DNA of 64,000 bases from an uncultured Acetatifactor sp. (GTDB lineage Bacteria; Bacillota; Clostridia; Lachnospirales; Lachnospiraceae), in contig CAJUCT010000009.1 of the NCBI GenBank assembly GCA_910585015.1, positions 45,047 to 109,046 of the forward strand, given 5' to 3'. Below are positions 52,914-61,664 of the stretch, piece after piece; the first letter of the stretch is position 1, and each line of letters begins with the position of its first letter. The notes under the pieces were generated by a model, which was given only the letters and a program-made list of their open reading frames with translations, was not told the origin of the DNA and searched no databases. Both the position numbers and the translations under genes were made by a program.

Positions 52914-53017
52914 TTTTATGCGGGTTTCAGGGCTTTTTAGAGAAATATGTACCTGTGTTTTTAGCAGGAATTTATGTACTTGAAATAATAAAAATATTAT
53001 AAGTGGGTAAAAAATAT

Positions 53018-53064
53018 ATACCTTGTAGCGACGTTTTATGAATGTATGCTGCAAGGTATTTTTT
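53018..53064 (+). terminator. Intrinsic terminator at the edge of the defence island
   Basis: ATACCTTGTAGC and GCTGCAAGGTAT form a 12-base stem (one mismatch or G-T pair) followed by TTTTTT. The base composition becomes AT-rich around here. The rest of 52914-53191 shows no other feature. Confidence 0.8.
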
Positions 53065-53191
53065 GTATATGTATGCGTAGAGGTGTAGAGGGAAATTAGG
53101 CCAGATTTTGGTTGATTTTCGGCGGTTGAACGCTTATAATATAAAGAGGAGTATTTTGTCGTTTTTAGTACAAAAAATGGAGATAAAACGT

Positions 53192-53377
53192 ATGGAATTT
53201 ATGACTGTAAAAGAAGCTGCATCTAAGTGGGGATTGTCAGAGAGAAGACTTCAAACTATATGTAACGAGGGAATGATTCCTGGGGTTATAAAATTTGGCA
53301 GATCATGGGCGATTCCAATGGATGCGCAAAAGCCAGTTGATAAAAGAATAAAGTCAGGAAAGTATATCAAGTCCTGA
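53192..53377 (+). CDS. Small HTH (excisionase/MerR-like) DNA-binding protein
   Basis: This 61-residue protein, MEFMTVKEAASKWGLSERRL followed by QTICNEGMIPGVIKFGRSWAIP, is a winged-helix excisionase-type domain with little else. In-frame starts also exist at 53177 and at a TTG (53156) that has GAGGAG just upstream. It stands 81 bases before hsdM, so it may regulate the restriction operon or be a leftover recombination-directionality factor. Confidence 0.75.
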   Translation: MEFMTVKEAASKWGLSERRLQTICNEGMIPGVIKFGRSWAIPMDAQKPVDKRIKSGKYIKS

Positions 53378-53458
53378 TTTTGGGACACCAGTTGTGAGAA
53401 AATTCTATTAGGATAGGAGAACTCTACCCTTACTACATTAGATTACAGGAGGATGGTT

Positions 53459-54928
53459 ATGTTACCAGCAGCAGTGAAAAACAAAATTGAACAGATATGG
53501 CTTGATGTTATAGCCGGAGGAGTGTCACAGCCAACTGAAGTTATTGAGCAGTTAACATATCTTATGTTTGCTAAACAGATTGATGAGAGAGAGGCTGATA
53601 TCGAAACAGCAGAATTGCTCTCAGGGCAGAAGCAAACACATATATTTGGAGAGTCAAAAGAGGAGCAGGCACTTCGTTGGAGAAATTTCAAAGGTATGGA
53701 GGCTCGTGAACTTCATAAGCATTTTGTGGAGCGTGTTTTTGTATTCCTTATAAATTTGAATTCAGATGAGAATTCTGCATTTTCTAGATATTTGAAACAT
53801 GCAACTTTCAAGATTAATGAGCCATTGGCACTTCAGAAGGTAATAACTGGATTAGAGGATTTGTTTGAAAATGACATAAAAGATTTGGATATGCAGGGTG
53901 ACTTATATGAGCATATGCTTGGTAAATTGAACTCTGCAGGTAGACTTGGTGCCTTTAGAACACCAAAGCATATCAGAGATATGATGGTCGAACTGATGGC
54001 TCCTACACCGGATACAAAGATATGTGATCCGGCTTGTGGTACAGCAGGATTTCTTATCTCAAGTGCAGAATATATTAGAAGCCATTATGGAAGTAAGATG
54101 TCTGATGAACAATGGAAAAAGTATGCGACGGAAACATTTACAGGATTTGATACAGATGAAACTATGTGTAGATTATCATGTATGAATCTTATGCTTCATT
54201 CGGTAACTAATCCTCAGCTTAATAAGCAGGATAGCGTATCAAAGGACTATCAGGTAAAAGATACATATGACCTTATTCTGGCTAATCCACCTTTTAAGGG
54301 GACATTGAATAAGGAAAATATAAGTGAGTCATTATCTGCAATTACAAGCACAACAAAAACGGAATTGTTGTTTGTAGCTTTATTTACACGTTTACTTCGT
54401 GTTGGAGGAAGATGTGCTTGTATCGTTCCAGATGGTGTTTTGTTTGGCTCGTCAAATGCTCATAAGAACCTTCGTAAAGAGCTTATTGAAAATCAATACT
54501 TAGAGGGTGTAATTTCTATGCCTTCAGGTGTTTTTAAGCCATATGCCGGAGTATCAACAGCGATTCTTATTTTCACAAAGACAAATGCAGGTGGTACGGA
54601 TAAAGTTTGGTTCTATGATATGAAGTCTGATGGTCATACACTTGACGATAAGCGTCAACCAATTGAAGAGAATGATATTCCTGATATTATTGAGAGATTT
54701 CATAATAAAGAAAATGAAGCATCTCGTGATAGGACAGAACAGAGCTTTTTGGTTGATAAGCAGGAAATTGTTGATAATGATTACGATCTTTCAATCAATA
54801 AGTATAAGAAAACAGAATATGTAGCAGTCGAATATCCACCTACAGAAGAAATTCTTGATGAAATTGACAAATTGAATGCTCAGATAGCAGAGGAAACAGC
54901 AACCCTTAGAGCATTACTTAGAAAATAA
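53459..54928 (+). CDS. hsdM: Type I restriction-modification system DNA methyltransferase subunit
   Basis: This 489-residue N6-adenine methyltransferase has an N-terminal helical HsdM_N domain (residues 1-125), then the SAM-binding motif DPACGTAGF (about 191-199) and the catalytic motif NPPF in LANPPFKG (about 278-285). It forms the modification enzyme with HsdS and protects self DNA. The ATG at 53459 is chosen because AGGAGG would sit only two bases before the alternative at 53453. Codons are AT-rich (AGA, GTA, ATA), unlike the upstream core genes. Confidence 0.96.
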   Translation: MLPAAVKNKIEQIWLDVIAGGVSQPTEVIEQLTYLMFAKQIDEREADIETAELLSGQKQTHIFGESKEEQALRWRNFKGMEARELHKHFVERVFVFLINLNSDENSAFSRYLKHATFKINEPLALQKVITGLEDLFENDIKDLDMQGDLYEHMLGKLNSAGRLGAFRTPKHIRDMMVELMAPTPDTKICDPACGTAGFLISSAEYIRSHYGSKMSDEQWKKYATETFTGFDTDETMCRLSCMNLMLHSVTNPQLNKQDSVSKDYQVKDTYDLILANPPFKGTLNKENISESLSAITSTTKTELLFVALFTRLLRVGGRCACIVPDGVLFGSSNAHKNLRKELIENQYLEGVISMPSGVFKPYAGVSTAILIFTKTNAGGTDKVWFYDMKSDGHTLDDKRQPIEENDIPDIIERFHNKENEASRDRTEQSFLVDKQEIVDNDYDLSINKYKKTEYVAVEYPPTEEILDEIDKLNAQIAEETATLRALLRK

Positions 54929-54945
54929 AGAAGAAAGGGCCTCAT

Positions 54946-54968
54946 AAATTGAGGTTTGTAGGGATGAT
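54946..54968 (+). repeat. hsdS repeat block R1, copy 1
   Basis: This 23-base sequence ending AGGGATGAT is identical to 57147-57169. It ends two bases before the start codon of hsdS1 and contains its ribosome site, so exchange here would swap whole genes behind the same start signal. Confidence 0.85.
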
Positions 54969-54970
54969 AG

Positions 54971-56113
54971 ATGAAGGTTAAGTTAGAATCTTTCTTGCAA
55001 GAAGTAAGTGAAAAAACTACAGAAAACAATCAATACCCTGTACTCACTTCTTCGAAAGCAGGACTTTACTTACAGAGTGATTATTTTAATAAACAAGTAG
55101 CGAGCAAAGATAATACGGGTTACAAAATTATTAAAAGAGGTCAGTTTACATATAGAGCAATGAGCGATACAGGAGAGTTTTTTCCCAATATGCTTGATTG
55201 TACAGATATTGGAATTGTTAGTCCGGCATATCCAGTTTTTGAAATTGCGAAACCAATAGTTATTCCAGAATTTCTGAAATATTACTTTAAGTCGAATGGG
55301 TTTCAACAATCAATTGCATCTTTTGCACAAGGAAGTACTCGTACAAGTATTAAGTATGGAAAACTAAAAACAGTTCTTATGGAATTACCAGACCTGAAAG
55401 AGCAGCAAAGACATGTTGAAATACTTGATACTGCTCAAAGGATCATTAATGATCGAAAAAAGGAAATTGAAAAGTTAGATGATCTTATCAAAGCCCGATT
55501 TGTCGAGCTGTTTGGAACATTGGATAACCCAAGTCAAGAGTTTGCAAAAGCATCATTGAAAGAGTTGTGTAATAAAATTACAGACGGTAAACATGGTGGA
55601 TGTAAAGCAGAAGAGGGGACGGAAAGATATTTTGTTGGCGCTAGAGAAATATTTGATGATAAAGTCCATTATGATACAGCACCAGAAATAAATATTGAAG
55701 AATTTGAAAAGGATTATAAACGTTGCAATATTGAAATAGGAGATTTCCTTATTGTTAATACTGGGGCAACGATTGGTAAGTCTGCAATTGCAACTGATGA
55801 AAGAACGGAGCATACGCTTTTACAAAAAAGTGTAGCTTTATTGAAGGTTAAGAAGGATGTGTTAAATCCTGTGTTCTTGAAGTGGTGTTACAGGGTTAAT
55901 ACACAAATGTATATTGTTGAGAGTGCATCTGCGCAGCCTAATCTTTTGCTTTCAAAGATTAATACAACGGTTATTTATGTTCCAGATATAGAACTTCAAA
56001 ACCAGTTTGCAGCATTCGTAGAACAAGTCGACAAATCAAAAGTTGTAGCTCAGCAGATGTTGGATGAGGCGCAGAAATTATTTGATAGCTTAATGCAGGA
56101 ATACTTTGGATAA
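54971..56113 (+). CDS. hsdS: Type I restriction specificity subunit, first copy
   Basis: This 380-residue protein has two target-recognition domains. TRD1 (about 1-160) is followed by the central conserved helix (RKKEIEKLDDLIKARFVELF), then TRD2 (about 185-345) and a C-terminal conserved helix (EQVDKSKVVAQQMLDEAQ, ending MQEYFG). It fixes the DNA sequence recognised by the HsdM and HsdR complexes. It follows hsdM by 42 bases. It shares repeat blocks R1, R2 and R3 with the second copy at 57174, and a recombinase gene lies between them. Its C-terminal tail is complete, so it is probably the active copy. Confidence 0.94.
   Translation: MKVKLESFLQEVSEKTTENNQYPVLTSSKAGLYLQSDYFNKQVASKDNTGYKIIKRGQFTYRAMSDTGEFFPNMLDCTDIGIVSPAYPVFEIAKPIVIPEFLKYYFKSNGFQQSIASFAQGSTRTSIKYGKLKTVLMELPDLKEQQRHVEILDTAQRIINDRKKEIEKLDDLIKARFVELFGTLDNPSQEFAKASLKELCNKITDGKHGGCKAEEGTERYFVGAREIFDDKVHYDTAPEINIEEFEKDYKRCNIEIGDFLIVNTGATIGKSAIATDERTEHTLLQKSVALLKVKKDVLNPVFLKWCYRVNTQMYIVESASAQPNLLLSKINTTVIYVPDIELQNQFAAFVEQVDKSKVVAQQMLDEAQKLFDSLMQEYFG
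55475..55515 (+). repeat. hsdS repeat block R2, copy 1 (between TRD1 and TRD2)
   Basis: 41 bases identical to 57648-57688 except at three positions, with a 23-base perfect core (55487-55509). It encodes LDDLIKARFVELFG. Codons GCC, CGA, GTC and GAG are unusual for this AT-rich gene, which suggests selection on the DNA itself. It contains GATTTGTCGA at 55497-55506. Confidence 0.85.
56022..56041 (+). repeat. hsdS repeat block R3, copy 1 (3' end)
   Basis: 20 bases identical to 58204-58223. It contains TCGACAAATC (56028-56037), the exact inverse complement of the 10-base core in block R2. Confidence 0.85.
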
Positions 56114-56173
56114 ATAAAGGACAAGGCCGGAGAAGGATGTTGGTATATCAATTTAGAAAAGAGGTATATCAAC

Positions 56174-57142
56174 ATGGAAGAGAAAATTGTAAAAGTATTA
56201 AACGAAATGGCAGAGTATCTTACTATTGCTCAGATGAAAAAACTTCAGGAGGTAATAGTAGATACTTTTGCAGAAAATTCAGCAGAGAAAAACGATATCT
56301 CTAACAGTGATTTTTTGAAAATGTTTCTCGATGCAAAGAAAATAGAAGGATGCTCTGACAGAACAATTAAATATTACCGGACAACCATAGAGCATTTTAT
56401 TAGCGAAGTAGACACGTTGGTTAGGAAAGTAACAACGGAAGAAATAAGAGAATATCTAGCTGCATATCAAAAGCGGAATAACTGCTCTAATGTGACTATT
56501 GATAATGTTAGACGTAATATTTCGAGCTTCTTTTCTTGGCTTGAGGAAGAAGATTATATTCTGAAAAGCCCAACGAAGCGAATACATAAGATAAAGACCA
56601 AAACAACTGTTAAAAATGTAATCTCTGATGAAGGAATCGAGAAACTTAGAGATAACTGCAAGGATATTCGGGATTTAGCGATTATAGATCTTCTGTATTC
56701 AACAGGGATTAGAGTTGGTGAATTGGTAAATCTGAATATCGATGATATAGATTTAGAAGGTCGAGAATGCGTTGTATATGGTAAGGGTGATAAAGAACGC
56801 CGGGTATATTTTGATACAAAGGCAAAAGTCCACTTGAAAGATTATATTGATAGCAGGAATGATGAAAATGAAGCCTTATTTGTGACGTTGGATTCACCTC
56901 ATAATAGATTAAAAATTAGTGGAGTAGAGATTAGGCTTCGTCAGTTGGGAAGACGATTAAGCCTTGAAAGAGTTCATCCTCATAAATTTAGGAGAACAAT
57001 GGCCACGCGAGCTATTGATAAAGGAATGCCAATAGAGCAGGTTCAGAAGATACTTGGACATTCACAAATTGATACCACAATGCAGTATGCGATGGTGAAC
57101 CAGACCAATGTTAAGACATCTCATCAGAAATACATGACCTAA
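56174..57142 (+). CDS. Tyrosine recombinase (XerC/XerD-like) between the two hsdS genes
   Basis: In this 322-residue protein residues 60-140 form the SAM-like core-binding domain (GCSDRTIKYYRTTIEHFI). The catalytic domain follows with Arg in STGIRVGELVNL (about 179), the Lys region GKGDKERRV, HPHKFRRTMA (His-x-x-Arg, about 268-271), LGHSQIDTT and the nucleophile Tyr in MQYAMVN (about 304). All active-site residues are present. Recombinases in this position are known to rearrange hsdS genes. AGAGG precedes the start. It is co-directional with hsdS1 (60-base gap) and hsdS2 (31-base gap). Confidence 0.95.
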   Translation: MEEKIVKVLNEMAEYLTIAQMKKLQEVIVDTFAENSAEKNDISNSDFLKMFLDAKKIEGCSDRTIKYYRTTIEHFISEVDTLVRKVTTEEIREYLAAYQKRNNCSNVTIDNVRRNISSFFSWLEEEDYILKSPTKRIHKIKTKTTVKNVISDEGIEKLRDNCKDIRDLAIIDLLYSTGIRVGELVNLNIDDIDLEGRECVVYGKGDKERRVYFDTKAKVHLKDYIDSRNDENEALFVTLDSPHNRLKISGVEIRLRQLGRRLSLERVHPHKFRRTMATRAIDKGMPIEQVQKILGHSQIDTTMQYAMVNQTNVKTSHQKYMT

Positions 57143-57146
57143 TTGC

Positions 57147-57169
57147 AAATTGAGGTTTGTAGGGATGAT
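57147..57169 (+). repeat. hsdS repeat block R1, copy 2
   Basis: Identical over 23 bases to 54946-54968, ending four bases before the start of hsdS2. Confidence 0.85.
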
Positions 57170-57173
57170 GTAG

Positions 57174-58289
57174 ATGGAAATGATGTATGTAGAAGATTGC
57201 TGTGAAATTTTGGATTCACAAAGAATTCCAATAACAGCATCTGAGCGAGAAGAGGGGGAATACCCTTATTACGGTGCAAATGGTATTCAAGACCATGTAG
57301 CAAATTACATTTTCGATGACGAGCTAGTTTTACTTGCTGAAGATGGTGGAAACTTTGGTTCAAAAGAGAAACCAATTGCATATAGAGTTTCTGGAAAATG
57401 CTGGGTTAATAACCATGCACACGTACTGAAACCGAAAGCAGGGTTGGATGTGGATTATCTTTGTTATTCGCTAATGTTTTATAAAGTGGATGGTATGGTT
57501 AACGGTGCTACAAGGCAAAAATTAACGCAAGCAGCTATGCGTAAAATGCAGATTCCAGCAAGAAGTATGGATGAGCAGAAATATATTGTGAATGCGTTAA
57601 ATCGAATAATAATGATAAAAGAACATAGACAACGAGAAATACAGCTATTAGACGATCTCATCAAAGCCCGATTTGTCGAGCTCTTTGGTAATCCAGTTTT
57701 GAATGACAAAGGATGGGAACAGAAGACATTAGGCGAGATTACAACAAAGATTGGATCTGGGGCGACCCCTAAGGGTGGAAAGGAAGCCTATCACGAAGAA
57801 GGTATTACACTTATTCGCAGTATGAATGTTCATAATGGACAGTTTGAATATAAGGATTTGGCTCATATTTCAGATGAACAGGCTGCCAAATTGGACAATG
57901 TTACTATTGAAGAAAGTGATGTATTACTCAATATTACAGGTGCTTCTGTTGCGCGCTCTTGTGTGGTGCCAAGTGAGATACTTCCAGCAAGAGTTAATCA
58001 GCATGTTTGCATTATCAGATGTAATGAATGCATTATTCCAGAGTTCTTAAACAAACTTTTGATAGATGATAATTATCAGGATTTGTTATGGAATATAGCT
58101 GGAAGTGGGGCGACTCGTGAAGCGATAACAAAGCAGCAAGTTGAAAATTTGCAGATTATTTTACCGCCAATTGAGCTTCAAAAGGGCTTTATGGATTTTT
58201 GTAAACAAGTCGACAAATCAAAATTTATAAATATAAATATCATTCCGGAAGGAGGATTTTACAATGGAGATAAATTTTACATTTCTTGA
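57174..58289 (+). CDS. hsdS: Type I restriction specificity subunit, second copy with altered C-terminus
   Basis: This 371-residue protein has TRD1 and TRD2 sequences different from hsdS1 (TRD1: YPYYGANGIQDHVANYIFDD; TRD2: TKIGSGATPKGG, ITGASVARSCVVP). It shares the central block KARFVELFGN and the segment KQVDKSK. Right after this segment (block R3) the sequence departs from hsdS1: the last ~24 residues of the conserved tail are replaced by FININIIPEGGFYNGDKFYIS, which is read from the hsdR ribosome site. It overlaps hsdR by 26 bases. It could be a storage copy of recognition domains or a working subunit with a weakened tail. Confidence 0.92.
   Translation: MEMMYVEDCCEILDSQRIPITASEREEGEYPYYGANGIQDHVANYIFDDELVLLAEDGGNFGSKEKPIAYRVSGKCWVNNHAHVLKPKAGLDVDYLCYSLMFYKVDGMVNGATRQKLTQAAMRKMQIPARSMDEQKYIVNALNRIIMIKEHRQREIQLLDDLIKARFVELFGNPVLNDKGWEQKTLGEITTKIGSGATPKGGKEAYHEEGITLIRSMNVHNGQFEYKDLAHISDEQAAKLDNVTIEESDVLLNITGASVARSCVVPSEILPARVNQHVCIIRCNECIIPEFLNKLLIDDNYQDLLWNIAGSGATREAITKQQVENLQIILPPIELQKGFMDFCKQVDKSKFININIIPEGGFYNGDKFYIS
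57648..57688 (+). repeat. hsdS repeat block R2, copy 2
   Basis: Matches 55475-55515 at 38 of 41 positions, including the perfect 23-base core (57660-57682) and GATTTGTCGA at 57670-57679. Confidence 0.85.
58204..58223 (+). repeat. hsdS repeat block R3, copy 2
   Basis: Identical to 56022-56041, with TCGACAAATC at 58210-58219. Similarity between the two hsdS genes stops exactly after this block. Confidence 0.85.
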
Positions 58290-61200
58290 AGAAAAAAGAG
58301 AATATGATTTATTTGCAGGCGCTTGTATTGATGCAGAACGAATATTGGAATCGTCGCCTGTAATGAGTGCAGTAGCTTCAAGAAAGGCATTAGAACTATG
58401 CGTGAAGTGGGTTTATTCTATTGATTCAGCATTGAATCCAATTGAATACAGAGAGGGACTACAGTCATTACTGCATAATAATGGATTCCCTTCTCTGATG
58501 GATTATACATTGTGGAAGAGACTGCAGTATATAGTTAAAAATGGTAATGAGTCTGTCCACACATCAAAAAGCCTCGATAAGGATGATGCAATTCTTTCAT
58601 TGAACATTCTTTTTGATTTTGTTCAATGGATTGATTATTGCTATGGTAGAGATTATATAGAACGCAGCTTTGATGAAACTAAGATTCCTGATGCGACCAA
58701 AGATGCTGAGGCTATTCAGGAACAATACAAGCAGGTAATTCAGGATGTTCAGAAAAATGCGGATAAAATTGTCGATGAAAAAGACAAGGAAATCGAGCGT
58801 TTATTAAGGATGAATGAAGAACTTCGTCAGCAGATGAAGGGACAGAAATCTAAGAATCAAAAGGAACGTGAGTATACTTATGATCCTAATATGCCTGAAT
58901 GGTTAACAAGAAAGCGTTACATAGATGCAGATCTTAAAGCAAATGGATATGTATTTGACCAGGATGCTAAGCGTAATTGTATTGAGGTTGAGTATCCTGT
59001 AGTTGGTATGCCTAATGAAACAGGAACCGGATATGTCGATTATGTTATTTGGGGAGATACTGGAAAGATAATTGCTGTATTAGAAGCTAAGCGTGCCAGC
59101 GAAAGTGCAGATAAGGGACGTAATCAGGGAAAACTATATGCTGACTGTATTCAGAATATGCAAGGCTTTAGGCCGGTTATTTTCTATACTAATGGCTTTG
59201 AAACCTATTTGTGGGATGATGAAAATAGTGCGCCTAGAGTAGTCAGTGGAATGTTCCCTCAAAAAGATATAAACGCCATGATTGAGCGTAGATATATCAA
59301 AAAATCTGTAAACAGTATTCAGATTGATGAGGAGATTACAAATCGCTGGTATCAGTTACGTGCGGTGACCAAGTGTTGTGAAAATTACGAAAAGGGAATA
59401 AGAAAATGTTTGCTGGTAATGGCCACTGGTACTGGTAAGACAAGAACTGCTGCTTCTGTTGTAGATGTAATGACTCGTAGCCAGCAGATGGGACGAGTTC
59501 TGTTTCTTGCAGATAGAAAAGAGTTGGTTAAGCAGGCAAAGAATGCATTTTCATCATATATTCCTAATACGACTATGTGTAATTTGCTTTTAAATAAGGA
59601 CGAGCGAAATGCCAATATAGTGTTCTCTACATATCCTACTATTTTAAATGCAATAGACACCATGAAGAATTCTGATGGATCAAGATTCTTTTCGCCAGGA
59701 CATTTCGACTTGATTGTTATTGATGAGGCACATAGAAGTATCTTCAATAAATATAGAGCTATCTTTGAGTATTTTGATGCATGTTTATTAGGTCTCACAG
59801 CTACACCAAAGAAAACTGTTCATCAGTCAACATATGAGTTCTTTGAAATGAAAAACAATATGCCTACAGATGTATACGAGTATGATGAGGCAGTAAATAA
59901 AGATCATGTGTTGGTTCCATTTTACTTGATTGAAACAGCTACGCAGATTCCAGATGACGGTATCACATATGAGGACCTGGATGAAGATGAGCGTGAAGCA
60001 TATGAAGATGAGTTCTATGAGGATGAGGGGTTACCAGAGCATATTCCACCAGAACGAATCAATAAATATATTTTCAATAAAGATACTGTAGATAAAATGA
60101 TTTCGGATTTGATGAATAATGGTATTAAACATAAGAATGGAAATCATGTTGGAAAGACCATTATCTTTGCACAGAACAAACGCCATGCAAAGTTTATTGT
60201 AGAGCGTTTTGATAAATTATATCCACAGTATAAAGGGGCCTTTTGCAAGTTGGTTATTTGTGATGAGCCATATGCGGAAAAGAACCTCGAGGATTTCAAG
60301 AAACCTGATGAGTATCCTTTCATTACGGTAACAGTGGATATGCTTGAAACGGGTGTTGATGTTTCGGAAATTACTAATTTAATATTTGCCAAGAAAGTAT
60401 ACAGTCGTATCAAGTTCGATCAGATGATAGGTCGAGGTACGCGTCTATGTAGTAGTCTTTTGGGTGAAGGCGAAGATAAAAAGGAATTCTATGTATTTGA
60501 TTATATGCGGAATTTCCAGTTCTTTGATGAACATCCAAAGGGTAAGGAACTTGGACTTACAATTGCACCAGTAACAGCTCGTTTTATACGTATGGTGCAG
60601 ATAATAAGGTTGCTACAAGATGCAAATTATGCAGAAATGGATTATCAGATAATCAGAGATGATATGGTAGACCACGTGGTTGGTGATGTGCAGGCCATGA
60701 ATCCAGAACGTATTGAGGTTCGCTTGGAGCTTAGATATGTAGAGCAGTATAAAGTTCGCAAAGAATATGAATGCTTGGATGATGTGAATAAAGAAGAGAT
60801 TATTGCACATTTAGCTGGGCTTGTTGTATCAGGTGAGAAGGACGAGGCTGCCATAAATTTTGATGTTGCTATGTATGGATTAATGCTTTCTGCAATGGTT
60901 GGAAAGAACTTCGGTAAAATAAAGCGACATGTAGTAAGTAATGCAAACATTCTTCTATCAGAGTGTGCAACTATCCCGGATGTAAAGGCAAAGATACCAG
61001 AATTAAAAGAATTAACAAGTGATAATTATTGGAATGCTCAAGATATCTTGAAATTTGAGGAAACAAGAAAATCCTTGCGAGATATTATGAAGTTTATTCC
61101 ACCTAAGAAGGTAAAAATTCATTATACCGATTTCGAAGATGAGGTTGTCTTTAGAGAAGAAGGAAGAAAAGTGGATATGGCATCTTCTGACTTTGATGAT

Positions 61201-61653
61201 TATCGTGCAAAGGTAAATGAATATGTTGAAGCTCATAAGAGCCAGCCAGCAATAAATAAACTTTTACATAATGAACCGATTTCAGTGGATGACTACAAAG
61301 AACTAGAAAGAATTTTCACTGAGGAATTGGGTACAGCAGAAGATTACCAGATGAATTATCAGGACACTCCATTTGGCTTGCTTATTAGAAAAATAGCAAA
61401 GATGGATAGAGATGCAGCTTATGCAGCATTTTCTACATTTATTGCAGAGGAAAGACCAAATGCTGAGCAGATTCATTTCATAGAGCAGGTAGTTGATTAT
61501 GTGGTTGAGAATGGTTATATCAACAATGTTTTGGATCTTATGAAGGCGCCATTTGATAGACCATATAAGTTTAGCGTGATTTTCACACGTGAAGAACAGA
61601 TTAAGTTTGTGCAGGTAATTAATAGTATAAAGAGTAATGCACTTGTGGCGTAA
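58264..61653 (+). CDS. hsdR: Type I restriction endonuclease/translocase subunit
   Basis: This 1129-residue protein has a DUF4145 domain in residues 1-135 and a nuclease domain with PD-(D/E)XK residues in YVDYVIW and VLEAKRA (about 258-276). Helicase motifs follow: Walker A MATGTGKTRTA (about 386), DEAH box VIDEAHRS (about 488), LLGLTATP and the motif VI region FDQMIGRGTRLC. A long C-terminal EcoEI-type domain assembles with HsdM/HsdS. It cuts unmodified DNA after ATP-driven translocation. AAGGAGG precedes the start, inside the end of hsdS2. The order M-S-int-S-R suggests one transcript. Confidence 0.96.
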   Translation: MEINFTFLEEKREYDLFAGACIDAERILESSPVMSAVASRKALELCVKWVYSIDSALNPIEYREGLQSLLHNNGFPSLMDYTLWKRLQYIVKNGNESVHTSKSLDKDDAILSLNILFDFVQWIDYCYGRDYIERSFDETKIPDATKDAEAIQEQYKQVIQDVQKNADKIVDEKDKEIERLLRMNEELRQQMKGQKSKNQKEREYTYDPNMPEWLTRKRYIDADLKANGYVFDQDAKRNCIEVEYPVVGMPNETGTGYVDYVIWGDTGKIIAVLEAKRASESADKGRNQGKLYADCIQNMQGFRPVIFYTNGFETYLWDDENSAPRVVSGMFPQKDINAMIERRYIKKSVNSIQIDEEITNRWYQLRAVTKCCENYEKGIRKCLLVMATGTGKTRTAASVVDVMTRSQQMGRVLFLADRKELVKQAKNAFSSYIPNTTMCNLLLNKDERNANIVFSTYPTILNAIDTMKNSDGSRFFSPGHFDLIVIDEAHRSIFNKYRAIFEYFDACLLGLTATPKKTVHQSTYEFFEMKNNMPTDVYEYDEAVNKDHVLVPFYLIETATQIPDDGITYEDLDEDEREAYEDEFYEDEGLPEHIPPERINKYIFNKDTVDKMISDLMNNGIKHKNGNHVGKTIIFAQNKRHAKFIVERFDKLYPQYKGAFCKLVICDEPYAEKNLEDFKKPDEYPFITVTVDMLETGVDVSEITNLIFAKKVYSRIKFDQMIGRGTRLCSSLLGEGEDKKEFYVFDYMRNFQFFDEHPKGKELGLTIAPVTARFIRMVQIIRLLQDANYAEMDYQIIRDDMVDHVVGDVQAMNPERIEVRLELRYVEQYKVRKEYECLDDVNKEEIIAHLAGLVVSGEKDEAAINFDVAMYGLMLSAMVGKNFGKIKRHVVSNANILLSECATIPDVKAKIPELKELTSDNYWNAQDILKFEETRKSLRDIMKFIPPKKVKIHYTDFEDEVVFREEGRKVDMASSDFDDYRAKVNEYVEAHKSQPAINKLLHNEPISVDDYKELERIFTEELGTAEDYQMNYQDTPFGLLIRKIAKMDRDAAYAAFSTFIAEERPNAEQIHFIEQVVDYVVENGYINNVLDLMKAPFDRPYKFSVIFTREEQIKFVQVINSIKSNALVA

Positions 61654-61664
61654 AGGGTTAGGAT

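Noticed and set aside
50471..57142. Prophage or integrative element integrated at the tRNA-Pro
   Set aside because: The recombinase is inside the restriction operon, no phage or conjugation genes are seen, an ordinary core gene lies between tRNA and island, and no duplicate of the tRNA end is visible in the window.
54946..58223. Simple invertible hsdS pair (inverted copies of the gene)
   Set aside because: Both hsdS genes run in the same direction and the large repeat blocks are direct, so the classical inverted-gene switch does not apply. Only the 10-base core is found in inverted orientation.
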